In this document: positions 34,686 to 46,400 of the stretch, in pieces | Position numbering within the stretch: the stretch's first letter is position 1 | Layout: each line of letters starts with the position of its first letter | NCBI GenBank assembly: GCA_005765155.1 | Contig: VCCP01000002.1 | Span: 4,154,001-4,218,000, forward strand | Direction of reading: 5' to 3' | DNA from: Zelopaecilomyces penicillatus | Lineage: Eukaryota > Ascomycota > Sordariomycetes > Hypocreales > Pseudodiploosporaceae | Length of the DNA stretch: 64,000 bases | Position numbers and translations under genes: made by a program | Notes under the pieces: generated by a model | What the model saw: only the letters and a program-made list of their open reading frames with translations | What the model was told of the DNA's origin: nothing | Database searches by the model: none

Positions 34686-35712
34686 CTATGCGGCTATTCT
34701 ACATATCGAATCTGCAGATGGATGCTGTGAGTGAGTTGTGTCATGGCAATATTGAAGTGAATACTGCAAGTTCTAATGTCGGCAGTATGAACCAAGGCAA
34801 GAAGGTTGCTTCGTTAGAGAGTCTTCCCCCCACCCCCCCCGTCAGACGACTGCTCCCGTCTTTCACGGATTTTGCTTGCCCATCTGACTCAATGCGATTC
34901 TACATACATTGGATGCCTGTGACTGAGCTGGTGGTCACATCGAGATAGATGCAATGTTACTGTACAAATGCATAGCGACTTTTTTGTTTCGTTTCCCTCA
35001 AGCTTACCCATTATGTGTTCACTTCATACAAGTTGACCAATGAATCACTCCCAAGTGGCATCACTCAGCCACCAGTCATTTCGATCACATATGCAAGAGG
35101 GAAATCAGGCTCAGACAACTGCAACCTTCATGCTGTAGAGGTAGTCAGTCACCTTGGTTGATAACACTAGGCCGTGCGTGATGCACGCTTTAATATGTCT
35201 TTTGAATATGAAATGTCATGAACAACGTAATGACAAACTGTATGGCTCCTACAATACCTCACGCTGGAGTCTAGAACTGGTGCCCAAAGCATGTAATCGT
35301 TCTCGTTCCTCGTTGTTTCATGATACGTCTAAAGAAAAGTCCCAGCTGTAGAAGATACAATTCAAGCGAACGGTTTGTATTATTGCGGATGTACTCTCAG
35401 GCTGTGTGCTGCGTTAAGGGTGCTGTCATCACTTGTCTGATCTGTCGCATCTGTATGTCTTGGAAGAGGTATCGAATTTTTCTGCTGTGAGTGCACACTT
35501 TTAGTTGTGTACTGAACTTGATGTACATATAATGTGACACACATAGGCAATGTTCTTCAAGTACTAAAAGGTGAGTATTCAGCCATCATCGCTACCTACT
35601 TGGTAGTTAGCTGCCTACTCATCCCCATCTAGGACACGATCAAGTTCACTTGTCCCATCACTACTACGACTTGAGACCAGCGTTATTCCGCTCGGTCTCG
35701 TGATTCTGCAAC
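34686..35712. other. Spacer between peptide copies 2 and 3
   Basis: The first ~60 bases (containing CTGCAGATGGATGCTGTGAG) match the 3' flank of copy 3 (CTGCAGACAGATGTTGCAG at 35970), so 3' flanks were duplicated with the genes. A CCCCCCACCCCCCCC stretch lies near 34827. Nothing else was recognised. Confidence 0.6.
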
Positions 35713-35943
35713 ATGAAGGATGTTGTATTCATTTTGGCCATCCTTGCTGGATTCACAGTAATAGCCAGTCCACTCTTGCCGACTCAAATGACTTTAGTAG
35801 CACGGCAAGATTGCGGTGGGTATGAGGCCCCGTGTGACCCTGGATGTTGCGAGGGATATTTCTGCGTTTGTTCACTCCTAAGGACATTGAACTACTACCA
35901 GGCTGACTAATGCGACTAGGACGGCTTTTGTGTCCTAATTTAA
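35713..35943 (+). CDS. Small secreted six-cysteine protein, copy 3
   Basis: Two exons, 35713-35865 and 35920-35943, give about 58 residues. The signal peptide is MKDVVFILAILAGFTVIA. Cysteines follow C-x6-C-x3-CC-x4-C-x3-C. The 54-nt intron has a GTTTGT donor, GCTGACTAAT near the branch and a TAG acceptor, and it again starts just after the fifth cysteine codon. An unspliced reading would end 15 codons later without the sixth cysteine. The mature part shares CGGYEAPCDPGCC with the pattern of copies 1 and 2. No conserved TATA context was found upstream. Function unknown; most likely extracellular. Confidence 0.75.
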
Positions 35944-36554
35944 TCATGCTGCTCCTTCATATGCCAAACTCTGCAGACAGATGTTGCAGTCTTGCCAGTG
36001 GGAATCATTGAAAAGGGGTCTTTACGTAACATCACTGGTGTTGGCAGCGCATTACGCATCGGGCATCTAGAAAGGGCTGGAAGAAGAAGGAGTCATTGCT
36101 CTGCAAAAATAGAGAATACAGAGAATCTCAATATAAAGAGGCACTTGAGTGTGTTGAACTGCTGTCATTGCTGTGAGAAGACACTGGCAACCCATTGATA
36201 TAAATGAGTGTCATTATGATCCTGATTTGAGAAAGTTCTAGATACGGCTCTCCACTTCTCATTGTATAAAGAGTGTCGGAATAAAGTCATGTATGAACAT
36301 GCCGGCTCCTTTATTATGCCTTGTATCCGAGCTTATCATTCCCTAGAGCATATGTGTAAATACCATGAGACAAACTTCCCCTAGAACATCGAAATAAATT
36401 GTTCTAGACCTAGTAACGAGCTTTCCCCCAAACATGTGACCAATAGCATTCATATTTGGTACGTGAGAGCAAGATAGTATGGAGCCTAACTGGATTAAAC
36501 ATATATAACCGTTCCTACACTTCACAGAGTCCCCCCAAGCTGAATCAGATCAGA

Positions 36555-36705
36555 TGACGTTCGATCTTGGTATATGACATCACTCGGTCTATGTCAGCAT
36601 CATTGAGTATACATCTAACCCATCAAAAACGCATGTGGCTGTGGAAGGGGGTCATCATCCCGTGATTCGCCAGAGGGCAGTAACCTGGCTGCAATCCAGG
36701 CTCTT
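36555..36705. repeat. Orphan copy of the transporter upstream block
   Basis: Matches 32193-32340 in the same orientation (see that entry), but there is no transporter coding sequence beside it. It is either a relic of a deleted duplicate gene or a dispersed repeat element. Confidence 0.85.
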
Positions 36706-37767
36706 CGCCGTTTGAATATATATTTATCCTTTTTAATTCATAATTGTCTTTTTCTTTTTCTTTCGTTTCCTTGTGGAGCTTTGCTTGAGGCGCTATCCAT
36801 AATTCTTATATACAACAAAGTCACCAGTCAAATCGCTCTGTTGGGAAATCTCCAAGCTTAGCGTGGCGATGGCAAGACAGAATTTGAACTTAGAGCAAGA
36901 GTTTGTAGTATTTCAGGGGAAACTATCTCCGTCTGCACCCACATTAATATGTTCAGTCCAAGTCTAAACAATAGCACGATGCAATCTGGCAACAAAAGAA
37001 TCCATACACAGGGTCGAGCTTCACGCAGACAACAACAACAACAATCGAGAAGTTATCTAGTTACCTAAAATCAGACAGTCGAAACAATGTTTGGTGGAGG
37101 CGCCCTCCAGCAAGTGGCATACTCTGGAGCTGAATCAAAGTCCGCACATTGCACATGATGGAAACGATAGGTGTTCATATCCCTCAGCCAGGTACCTCGC
37201 GTTACCAAAAGACTTTATATTTTCCTGAGCATACGCTGGAAATAGATTCATATCAGTTCAGTAGCTCTAGAATGGAATTGAAGACATCAAAGCTATGGAA
37301 AGCGCGATATGTCCTGCGGAGACGCCCTGACCAGTTGTTCTCATGTGACACAAAAGTTGTCTTCCCATTTACATCAGTCAGTCAGGGAACAGTTTAAAGA
37401 AACTCTGAGCGGCATACGGAGTAATTAAATACTGTAAACACAATGGTATTCATCACAGCACCCACACCGCACGAGTTCATACTACGCAGTATATACCTAG
37501 ATTATAGTACATGACCACTTAGTTCCAAGACACGGCTGGAATAATGAGTTCACATAATCCGAGAGCCCAGGGCGTAGGCACTCCCCTTGTGAGACTCGAA
37601 ATACTGTCAAGAGATTCCTTGCAACAGCTTAGCCAAGTTTTGCCTCATGACTCGATACTTAACAAAGACATTGGAGCGGTGAAGGCGGCCATGTCCAAGA
37701 CCATTCCGTTCTTTTGCTCCCCCCTGCCTAGTCGAGAGACGGCTCCAGCATCTACACAAAGACAACA

Positions 37768-38175
37768 TGATTCAGAACGGCGCACTGCTCAGAATAGATG
37801 AGACAGTTTCTCTCAGTACGGTAATTAAGGCTAAGAATATCCGTATAAACCAAAAAAAAAAAAAAAAACTCATCGCCGCCAGTACCCTTACAGGTCAAAT
37901 GCGAAAGCCTTGTCTTGGATGCAAATCTTGTCTCAATGTTGTAAAGTGCAGATGCCAATCTCTCGGCAGTTTCTTGCATCAAGGAAAAAAAGAAGAAAAG
38001 GAGAAAAAAAAGAAAAAAAAAGAAGTCATCCATTTGAGACTGCAGGGACCAGGCGGTGAGGAATATGAAAAACGACACCGCACATAGTACACATCCGCAT
38101 GTCTCAACAAAACCACCGCGTAACTACAGTATGCCCTGAACTCTGTGTTGACACTTGCAACTGTTACGGACATAC
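37768..38175. repeat. Promoter segment of copy 4, shared with copy 2
   Basis: Counterpart of 33982-34255. The two matching blocks are 322 bases apart here and 194 apart upstream of copy 2. The extra length is poly-A and A/G-rich sequence. Confidence 0.85.
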
Positions 38176-38254
38176 TGTAATCATAATCGAATCTAGCGTG
38201 AATCCTTCGGGGGGCTCAATTGTATGTATGTATGCTAGGAAATCCTTGAGAGAG

Positions 38255-38262
38255 ATATATAA
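38255..38262 (+). promoter_or_regulatory. TATA box of cysteine-rich peptide copy 4
   Basis: TATATAAG followed by TGCGAG, matching the TATAAAGTGCAAG context before copy 1. About 88 bases before the start codon. Confidence 0.6.
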
Positions 38263-38349
38263 GTGCGAGTGTCCCGGTGGCTACCCTTCCTCATCCAAGA
38301 CGCGCTCACTTTCTTCCTCATCACCACTCTTCTGCCTGTTTTACTCAAC

Positions 38350-38593
38350 ATGAAGACCGCCGTATTCCTTCTTACTATTCTTGCCGGACTTGCAATGGCG
38401 ACCCCCCTCGGCAGCAGTCAAATGAGCGCACTGTCCAGCAGAGCCAGACATTGCTTTGGGACCGGGGCTGCTTGTGAGGTAGACAGCGATTGTTGCGAAG
38501 CTTATTTCTGTGTTGGTGCACCCAAAAACCTGTACAATTTACTGCCAGGCTGAATGATATAAATAGAATCAATCCTGCGAGCTGCGTTTGTAG
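38350..38593 (+). CDS. Small secreted six-cysteine protein, copy 4
   Basis: Two exons, 38350-38511 and 38567-38593, give about 62 residues. The signal peptide is MKTAVFLLTILAGLAMA, nearly the same as copy 1. Cysteines follow C-x6-C-x5-CC-x4-C-x3-C. The intron has a GTTGGT donor, GGCTGAAT near the branch and an AAATAG acceptor, at the same place as in copies 1 and 3. The branch is weaker than in the others, and an acceptor at 38593 is an alternative. The open frame extends upstream to a non-ATG codon and would add 29 spurious residues; the ATG at 38350 aligns with the other copies. Its promoter resembles that of copy 2, so the two probably come from one duplication. Function unknown. Confidence 0.73.
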
Positions 38594-39300
38594 ACAGGGT
38601 TTGGGGTTTGACAGCACAGCTTATCGCAACGGGGGCGCTCAGCCGAGCTTACATTCGGTGTTTACCATCTTATTATGGATCAGGCATTCATAAAGGGGGA
38701 TTAATTGTTCCTAGAGATAGAAACCACAGCATGGAGACGTACCTGAATGCTTTAAGATGCTGTTAATGGAATCAGGCGGCACTGCTTTGCCGTTTACACA
38801 AATGAAGACCATCACAATTCAGCAGTAGAGAGTATTTTACTATCTCGTGTATTGACACTCATCTTACCAAGCTTGTACTTTTCCCAACCAGTCACCTACT
38901 CAAACTTCCCTTGCTACATTGGAATGACTAAATCTTGTTACCAGGCACAACCTTTTCCCTACATGAACAATAATATTCATCTTTTGTGCTTGGAATCAAG
39001 GTTGACGACCCATGTCACTGTTATAAACCGAACCTTTCCTTTTGGGAGTATTCGACGTTTTGACGGTGTCATATAATGCGTAAACCATTCTAGATCAGTA
39101 TGCTTCTCGAGATGTGTCATTCAGTTGTGCTTTACGTTGATATAACTTCGGAAAAGAATGCAAATCCAGTTCTACTACCTAGTCTAGCATAGTACGGAGC
39201 TTACTTGGATTAAATATAAACACCCAAACCATTTCTTCACTAGCCCACCCACACCCGTCAGGGTAAGTATGTTCTTCGCCTACACAAACTTCACACAGTT
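38594..39300. other. Spacer before the F-box gene
   Basis: Contains a 60-bp element (39190-39240, with GGAGCTTACTTGGATTAAA) similar to 36478-36535 (GGAGCCTAACTGGATTAAA). No gene seen. Confidence 0.55.
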
Positions 39301-41095
39301 CTAACAGTAGTCAACTTTCATCAAGACTTTTGTGAAGGGGTGAATAGCGTCAACCTTGAAGCCATCTGCAAGCATGTGACCACCCCCCTCTAAACACATC
39401 ATTTGTCTAGCATATATCTCCTCCTCCGTTTCGTTCTTTGGCTCATTGATAATAGTCGTGATGCCATGGCCGATTTGCGGAACTTTTCTCCACGCGCACT
39501 TGACCTCGGGATAGAATCTGAACTCTGCAGTTTCTGTATTCTTGAATAGTTGCCATTTACTTTCCCATAGCAATATGTTACCGGAATTCTCGGTGCTGTA
39601 GCGGAAAAGGCAATCCGGGTATCCCAATGTATCACCTACATAAATGCCTGTACTGGTGTTAAAAATCTCTAGACTGCGAAGTTTTGGCAGGTTTTTGGCT
39701 ACTGAGGCTGCGTGTACAAGCAAGTCATTGATATGGCTTATATCATTTTTATGATGTAGTACACCTGATCTGAAACAGATTCTCTCCAGTATATGCCACT
39801 GCGTCTGAAATAATGGCTTGCTTAAAGTAATCGCTGGAATACGTCGCATTTCTGCAAGCAAATTCTCCGTTTTTGAGGGCTCAATAACGGAAAACTCCTT
39901 GAACCGGGGGCCGTAGGTGTATAATAGCTCAATGGCGGATAAAGGTTGGGGCTGCGGAGAGATTGTAATACGTGAATCTTGAGTAAAGGTTTCTGCAAAA
40001 TAATGAAAGTATCGAAGATCATCTGGTAAGGACGGAAGCAAATGTTTTCGTAGATCTAATGATATCAATTAGTCAAGGGGGTTATATTATAAGTTTATGA
40101 GGCAGTTTTTCTTTTTTTTTTCACCTGCCTTCAAGGCATTGCACCTCTTCTTCTTCGATTATTCTGCACTATCGTTCGAGTCTAAATGAGGTTGTATATG
40201 CTAAGCTTTCATAGAGGAGTTTGGCAAGTGCCAAGGGACTCATCTGGCGCTTGAATTGATGCCTTATAAGTAGAGAGCTAATGGCTTCAACCCGTGGAAG
40301 ATGGCTATGCTTGAGTCCCTGGACTTGCAATAGAGACCCAAGGTATCTGCTGGCTATACGAAAACGCTGTGATCTCTCCATGACCCATTGGGCAGTCTCA
40401 TGGTATCTTTGACGAGGAATCCGCTTCTCGTTTACTTTAGCTACGTGAAATTTATGGATGTCGAGTATGCCGATTGGCTTATCGAACTTTTCCCAGCTTC
40501 TATAAGGGTAGCCTTTATATAGTGCCATGTCTTTATAGTAATGCTTATGGTCACTCGAAGACCTAATGGCCAACTCTAGTGTTACGCCACCAGAACGGGA
40601 TTTCACCCAAGTTGAGAGTATACCCAGGAACTTTTCCATTGATGCAGTAAAAATTCTGTTGTTTCTACTCGACGTGGTATGTTAGAAGGGAGTCATATAG
40701 ATCAAGATATGAGAAATTGGAACATGGGAATATGGAACATACCGATGGATCTCAAACCAAGTTTCGGGCTCATTACACAACAAGCAAGAATAACCTGGCA
40801 ACAGAATAAGAAACCAGATGTGGTGGACATGACTCATTCTTTGACTATTCTTTCCACTCGTCATATGATCGAACTCTTCTAGAGTGGTGTTGTCAATCGA
40901 AAGCTGACGAAAAGTGATGTTCTTAAAAAAGTATTGCCATTCAGAGCATACTGTGGCGTATAACGCAAGACGGCGATTTCGAAGGTCCCTGCATAACATC
41001 TCAAGAATAATTAGTCGTAACTTGGATGGCAGCTTGTTCCAAGATGCACGTGTCTGGGGGCCGTCTTGCGGCTGCGTGAAAGATCTTGATGCCAT
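39301..41095 (-). pseudogene. F-box protein gene, probably interrupted
   Basis: Three open segments on the minus strand read in order as one fungal F-box protein. Segment 1 (41095-40743) has the F-box, LPSKLRLIILEMLCRDLRNR followed by LALYATVCSEWQYFF. A clean intron (40665-40742; GTATGT, TTCTAAC, TAG) joins it to segment 2, giving EIHR then NNRIFTASMEKF. Segment 2 ends at YTTSFRLER followed by a TAG at 40169-40171. Segment 3 begins near DLRKHLLPSLPDDLRYFHYF after a good branch and acceptor (GACTAAT, ATTAG). No donor in segment 2 joins segment 3 in frame. Proteins of this type usually continue past FRLER, so a nonsense change and perhaps a frameshift are likely. It could still be a live gene ending at the TAG. 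SCF adaptor role inferred. Confidence 0.6.
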
Positions 41096-42294
41096 GGGAA
41101 CTTGGATTCTTGTAGGATGAGGTAGTGGAGAGAAGAACAACAATGAAAGAATGCAGGCATGAAAGAAGTATCAGGTAGTATGACAGAAGTCTGAATTATA
41201 TAGAAAAAGAAAAAGAAGGGCAGAGTTTGAATGTATCAAAGTTTATGCAGCCAGGGCTGACAACAATGCGCCATGTTAACTTTAATTCGAGCGTCTGCAT
41301 GATATTGCCAACAACCTCTATTATCGCGGCTGCTCTGGGTGATATTGTCCTAGAAGATAGCTAAATACATCACCATATACTGTTTATCCCGTCCTCTGAG
41401 TAGTGCCAACCAAAGTCTTGAGAGTCTCATCCTTAATGTCCGATAGGGGCTGTTTTGGTATCTGCAAGTAGTCGATGTTTCATCGTCAAATAGCCATGAA
41501 ATGAGAGATTGGTAGCTGTCACTTGAATCTGATGAACAGTACCTTGACTCTTGAATGCCTAGATGTTCCATCATATCAAATATGCCTCCTTACCCGTTAC
41601 CCATCTCACCCAGCACAGCCCAGCCCGACGCACACGACGCAAACACATTCATTACACTCCAATCCTTCTTCTTTCCTACATCAGATACGTCGTACTACTT
41701 AATTACTACCTGTAATCTTCCTACCATTGACACAAAAGCAACTGCCAGTGCCGCGTGTCCCCGCCGCCAACACCGTGATATCTGCCAGCTGTCAAAGCCT
41801 GACCATTTCCCCATCACCACAACTGTCAGAGCTTTTCCTATTGGGCAGAAACCCTCTGCTTTTCCATCTTCTTCCATCAATTGATCCAATGACCGGCGCA
41901 AAAACTCAGATCCTGTTTATCTACTGATTTTGCCTTGCCTTTGCCCAGCTATTTGTGGGGCCCCTTCAATAACTTCTCACATCTGCCAACTTCCAACTTT
42001 CACATCTACCCTTCTTCTCTTTTTCCTTTCCTTCTTCAAAGTTCACATCGAAATCTTCACCTTCAAGACGAGACAACTTGACTACTTCCCTTGACTTTAT
42101 CTGCAAGAAGCCCTAAGGTGTGTATTCATTATGTTGTTGGAGATGTTACCATTGTTCAAACATCCAACATTTCATTGAGCCAAGCTCGTCTGTCAGAAAA
42201 ATCATCTTGCTGTTACTGATTCACACCACAGATCTTCTACATCCCCTTCCCTCAACCAGACGCAAATCGCCAATCAAGTTCTACGGCTTTCACA
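41096..42294. other. Intergenic, leader of the GPI protein gene
   Basis: No gene seen. The last ~350 bases are strongly C/T-rich and form the promoter and leader of the next gene. Confidence 0.6.
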
Positions 42295-43104
42295 ATGCCT
42301 ACCTCCAAGATGTCGCTCCTTAGCGCTGCCACTGCTCTCATTGCCGTCTTCGCTCCAGGAGCTTATGCCGTTGTTCCTTATTGTAAGTCCTGGTCTTTAC
42401 CACAGCTGATAAAACTTTAAATCATTGCTGACAGTTCTCAGCGGATAGCAAGTACACCAGCACCGCTGATCCTCAGGAGATTGGATCCGTCACCTCAAAG
42501 GGTAGGTCAACCCTCCTGCCCTGTCAATGATCGTGATCCATCATCTCACAAATTCTTAGGCATGCTTGTTTACTCGATGAACTATTGCACCATCTTCCAC
42601 AACACCGAGTGCCAGGTTTCCATGTTCACCGGCGGCCGAGCTCCCTCGTCGGAATCGACCATCGCTACAACCGCCACCGACGAAACCAAGATCTACACCC
42701 CGGTCCCTACTGTGACCACTAATATTTTCATTTCGAGCAACACTGCTACTGAGAACGCTTCTGGATCGTCTCAGTCTACCCAGGCTGGAGTTCCCGTTTC
42801 TGAAGGCCAGCCAACCGTCACTGTCATCTCGACTCATGACGAATCCAGTTATCCTACCTTCATGACAAGCAGTATTCTCGCCATCACCGGCACTATCGTG
42901 AGCACCGGCACGGTCTTGTCCTCTGCTGGTACCACCACCACGTATGAAGATGTGGGTTCCACTGCAACCGAAAAGAGCGATGCCACTGGCACCTCTGCTG
43001 CTCCCCTTGAATCTAGCTCGACTGGTGGAAGCTCCAACATCAAGGTGCTTCCCGCCGTCATGCTTGGAGCCGCTGGCTTCGTTGTCGGTGCTGGACTTCT
43101 TTAA
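42295..43104 (+). CDS. GPI-anchored Ser/Thr-rich surface protein
   Basis: Three exons, 42295-42382, 42442-42501 and 42560-43104, give about 230 residues. Intron 1 (GTAAGT, CTGAC, CAG) uses the second AG after the branch; the first AG would lead at once to a stop. Intron 2 has a GTAGGT donor. The signal peptide is SLLSAATALIAVFAPGAYA. The N-terminal mature part has a short conserved-looking block with two cysteines (MNYCTIFHNTECQVSMF). It is followed by a long Ser/Thr region likely to be O-glycosylated, and a C-terminal GPI signal (NIKVLPAVMLGAAGFVVGAG). It should sit on the plasma membrane or in the cell wall. No enzyme domain is visible; it may be structural or adhesive. An open frame from 42481 uses a non-ATG start inside intronic sequence. 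Confidence 0.82.
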
Positions 43105-43499
43105 AGCCACAAATGAGTGACACAGGGAAACCAGAGTGGGATATGTAACATCAACCACTCAAAACGAAACAGCCTGCATGCTGCTTTTTTGTGATACCAG
43201 GTGGAAAGTGTTCTGCATCTACATCTGGAATACCGGACATACAGGATTGCATTTTGAACAGAGACCTTGGAGATATGAACCCCCGTTAAGAAAAAAGAAG
43301 GGGGGCGGGGGTAACCACTAGTTTGTGTATCTAGGTTCATTGTGTAGCCGAAATACTGAATGTGATTTGCTCGTAGCTTTCAGCTACCAACTCGTCTCCT
43401 ATTCTTGGTGAACCTCTAACTATGCTGACTGAATTCGAGCCTTGATTTGGTATCATCTTGTCCACGACTTTGACGCCTGCCCGATTATATGTATAACTT
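43105..43499. other. Convergent intergenic region
   Basis: 3' flanks of the GPI protein gene and VPS41. No coding signal. Confidence 0.6.
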
Positions 43500-46400
43500 T
43501 CATCTCTCTCTCCCAACTGAGTGGCACAAGGGGCACCCCCCTCTCACCTTATCCCTTAGTAGCCTGGCCTTCATGACTTTCATTCCGACCAAATATCTAC
43601 CCCCTTCTGCCGTCTCTCTCCCTAGGTCGATATCGATCTTCTTGTCGCCATGAAGTATCTCAAGCAAGTGACTCACATGAAACACATGGCCGCAAGCAAA
43701 TCCCAGCAGTGTTTCCATCTCGTATTCTGTGAAAACCTCGTGGCACCTTGCGCATTGACCTGGCTGTGGTGTCGGACAGCGTTGCTCAGTCCCCTCATCA
43801 GACACATCGTTCCCGTTATCCTTGGTTGAAGCCAACGCATCTTTTTCCTTGCCATCCATTTGCTTGATTGGACTTGCAACCACTTCGAACTTCACTCCCT
43901 TGCGCTGGCCAGTACGGAGTTCATTCTGAGCCGCACCAACTTCGCTGCGCAAGACAGTCGCAACACCTGAACTGATGCTGTGCTGAAGCTCGTGCTCCTT
44001 CATCATATGGACAAGGCCCTCTCTGAGGCCTTGAATCTCGAGGCCTTCGGGTATTCGTCGTACCAATGTTATTGGATTTATGGCTGTGCCGACCTGCTCG
44101 AGAAGCGCTCGGATAAAACTTGGTTTGTCCATGCTATAGTTAAGCACATCTTCCCAGAGGTCAGGATCATCTTGCTCTTTCGCAAATTCGATTGCTTTGT
44201 TGACATCATTTAGACGGTCAATGATTAGGTATAAGGCTCGTTTCATCTGTCCTGTTTTCGAATAAAGATACACGAGCTCATCGTAATATGAAAAGAGTTC
44301 ACATTCTTGGACCGCCTAGATAGTTGTTAGCCAACCCACAAAAAGAAAAAATCAAGCAAGTCGGGGAATGTCCACAAGTTGAGTCTACACACCTTTTCGA
44401 AAGTATAAGAGGTTGAAGTCTTCAGAAACTCCATCAATAGTCCTCGGCCGTAGACTGCAAAAAGATGAACTGCGAGGTCCGCGAAATTATCGACCAAAGA
44501 CTGGCTATCCATGACTAGACGCTCGATATTTTCCCCGGAATGTTCCAAGATGCCCTGACCCTTCCACAGGCCTTTGAGATAGAAAAATAAGTATAAATCT
44601 AACCCCTGTGCTTGAAGCTGTTCGACGACAACTTCCGGACGAACAAGTCCATGCTGAGCTTCATCTACCAGAAGCGTGATTGCCTCTGATGTAGCCTCAA
44701 CGAGGTCTTCTTCTGTCATTTGGTTGATCCGCTCAGACGAAACCCTCAGCCCGATAAATCCAGGAATGTCGTCTGCTACAGCTTCGACGAGGTGGCTGTC
44801 TCCAATCAGACGGAAAACAGAATCTGCATCCTGTAGTTTGATGAAACATTTGAGCGCCTCCCGGTGCCTCCCACCAGCTTCATGAAGTTTAGCTAGACTC
44901 TCCATGACAATACGCCAGTCTCGGCCCTTTTCACCATCCTCAACGCTGTTTTCACGGACATCGCGATATTTGAGCTGATTGTTAAGAGCTGTGGTGATGG
45001 CTTGTATGTCGAAAAGGTCTGTAGACCATCGCTCTAATAGCTCCCGAAACCGAGGTTTGTCTGTCTGGATGTAGTGGCCAAGAACTACCTCGTAGATTGT
45101 CGTAGGTAAGGGAGGTTGCATTGTTTTCGACGGAATGTAATTTGTAATCTCATCAAACCTCTTGGAGCTTGCAAATGTCCAAACCCATTTCTCCCATCTG
45201 TCAGGGGTTGTGAGTACCTTGGCACAAACCCTGCCAGCTGATGCCCAGTCCCCTTCATCAATGAGTTCTCGAATCCATAGCTCGCCAATGCGCCTCTTCT
45301 CTTTTTCAGCAGAGGAATAAATATTACGCACGGCAGGGTCTACTACAGACTCGTCATCGTAGAAGTCATCAGCTCCTACCTGCTGTCTAGATGGAGTGGA
45401 AGGGGTCGGATCAGCGAGGCGCTCTATGGTGGTAGTCAATATGTCGGGATTATCGTCCAGAAGCTCCCAGGCTCGCTCGTATTGCTCATGCTCGAGTAGC
45501 CATCCAAGGTGATCGGATAGATCACGCTTTGTGGCGACGATACAATCATAGGGGCTATGGACGAAGATCTTGGAGCCTAATTTCGCAAGGCTAGGATGAA
45601 CAGTCGGTTGCCCAAGCTTGGTTGGCCCGCCGCGGATAGTTCCACCAGTGCTGACAGATTTGGAACCGGAGCCTCCATCTTCTCCGCTTTCCTTGCTCAT
45701 GATGCTCGCACCCGAGCTGAACAAAGATTTTGGATTAATTGCAGCATTCCACATATCTGTTCCAATTCCAGCAAGTGCCTCCAAAGCACCCCTTGAAGAT
45801 GCTACGACAGATGCGGCATTCTGGGCCGGTAGCAGACTCAAATGATAATCTGCTGACGATAGCCTTTCAAAGCGAGTGACGCATAGACTATGTTTGTCTG
45901 CTTCTACCTGCGATTTGAGATCGATAAGTCGCAATTCGGGCGGTTCGTTGTTCTGACGTCGGTGGGCTGGAGAGGTTGACTCGCTCTCTGACGAGATCGT
46001 CGATAATTTAGACTTGAGTTTCTTTGGCGTGCCTCTTGTCCTTGATGATTGGTGTAACTCATCATCGACCTCATCGGTTTCGTCTGCATCATCTGGAGAA
46101 CAGAATGCAAGAACTAGCAGCAGATTTTGAGTGTATAGAGAAATACCAGATATGATGCAATCGGTGTGTAGACTAGACGTGATTAGTATGGTGATGGTCA
46201 AAGAGACAAGACCTTATGAATGCAACTTACAGCTTGACAATTTCAGCACGTCCAATGGTTTTCTCGCCAACATTCTTGCCCACACCTACGCCCCCAGGGT
46301 GAATATGAATGATCCATATGGTGCCTCCCCAACCAACAAGAAGTCTTTCTATGTTCTTATTGCTGAGTGCTGCTTGTTCTTTCAACCGCTCTGTGGCCAT

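Larger units (their letters stand above)
35944..38349. other. Long spacer with promoter relics, peptide copy 4 promoter
   Basis: Holds an orphan copy of the transporter upstream block (36555-36705), a 60-bp element shared with 39190-39240, a run of about 18 A at 37851-37868 and a purine-rich tract at 37983-38022. It also holds the duplicated promoter blocks of copy 4 and a TATATAAG box at 38255-38262. No gene was recognised between copies 3 and 4. Confidence 0.6.

Noticed and set aside
33420..38593. Fungal hydrophobins as the identity of the cysteine-rich family
   Set aside because: Hydrophobins have eight cysteines with two CC pairs and are longer; here there are six cysteines and one CC pair.
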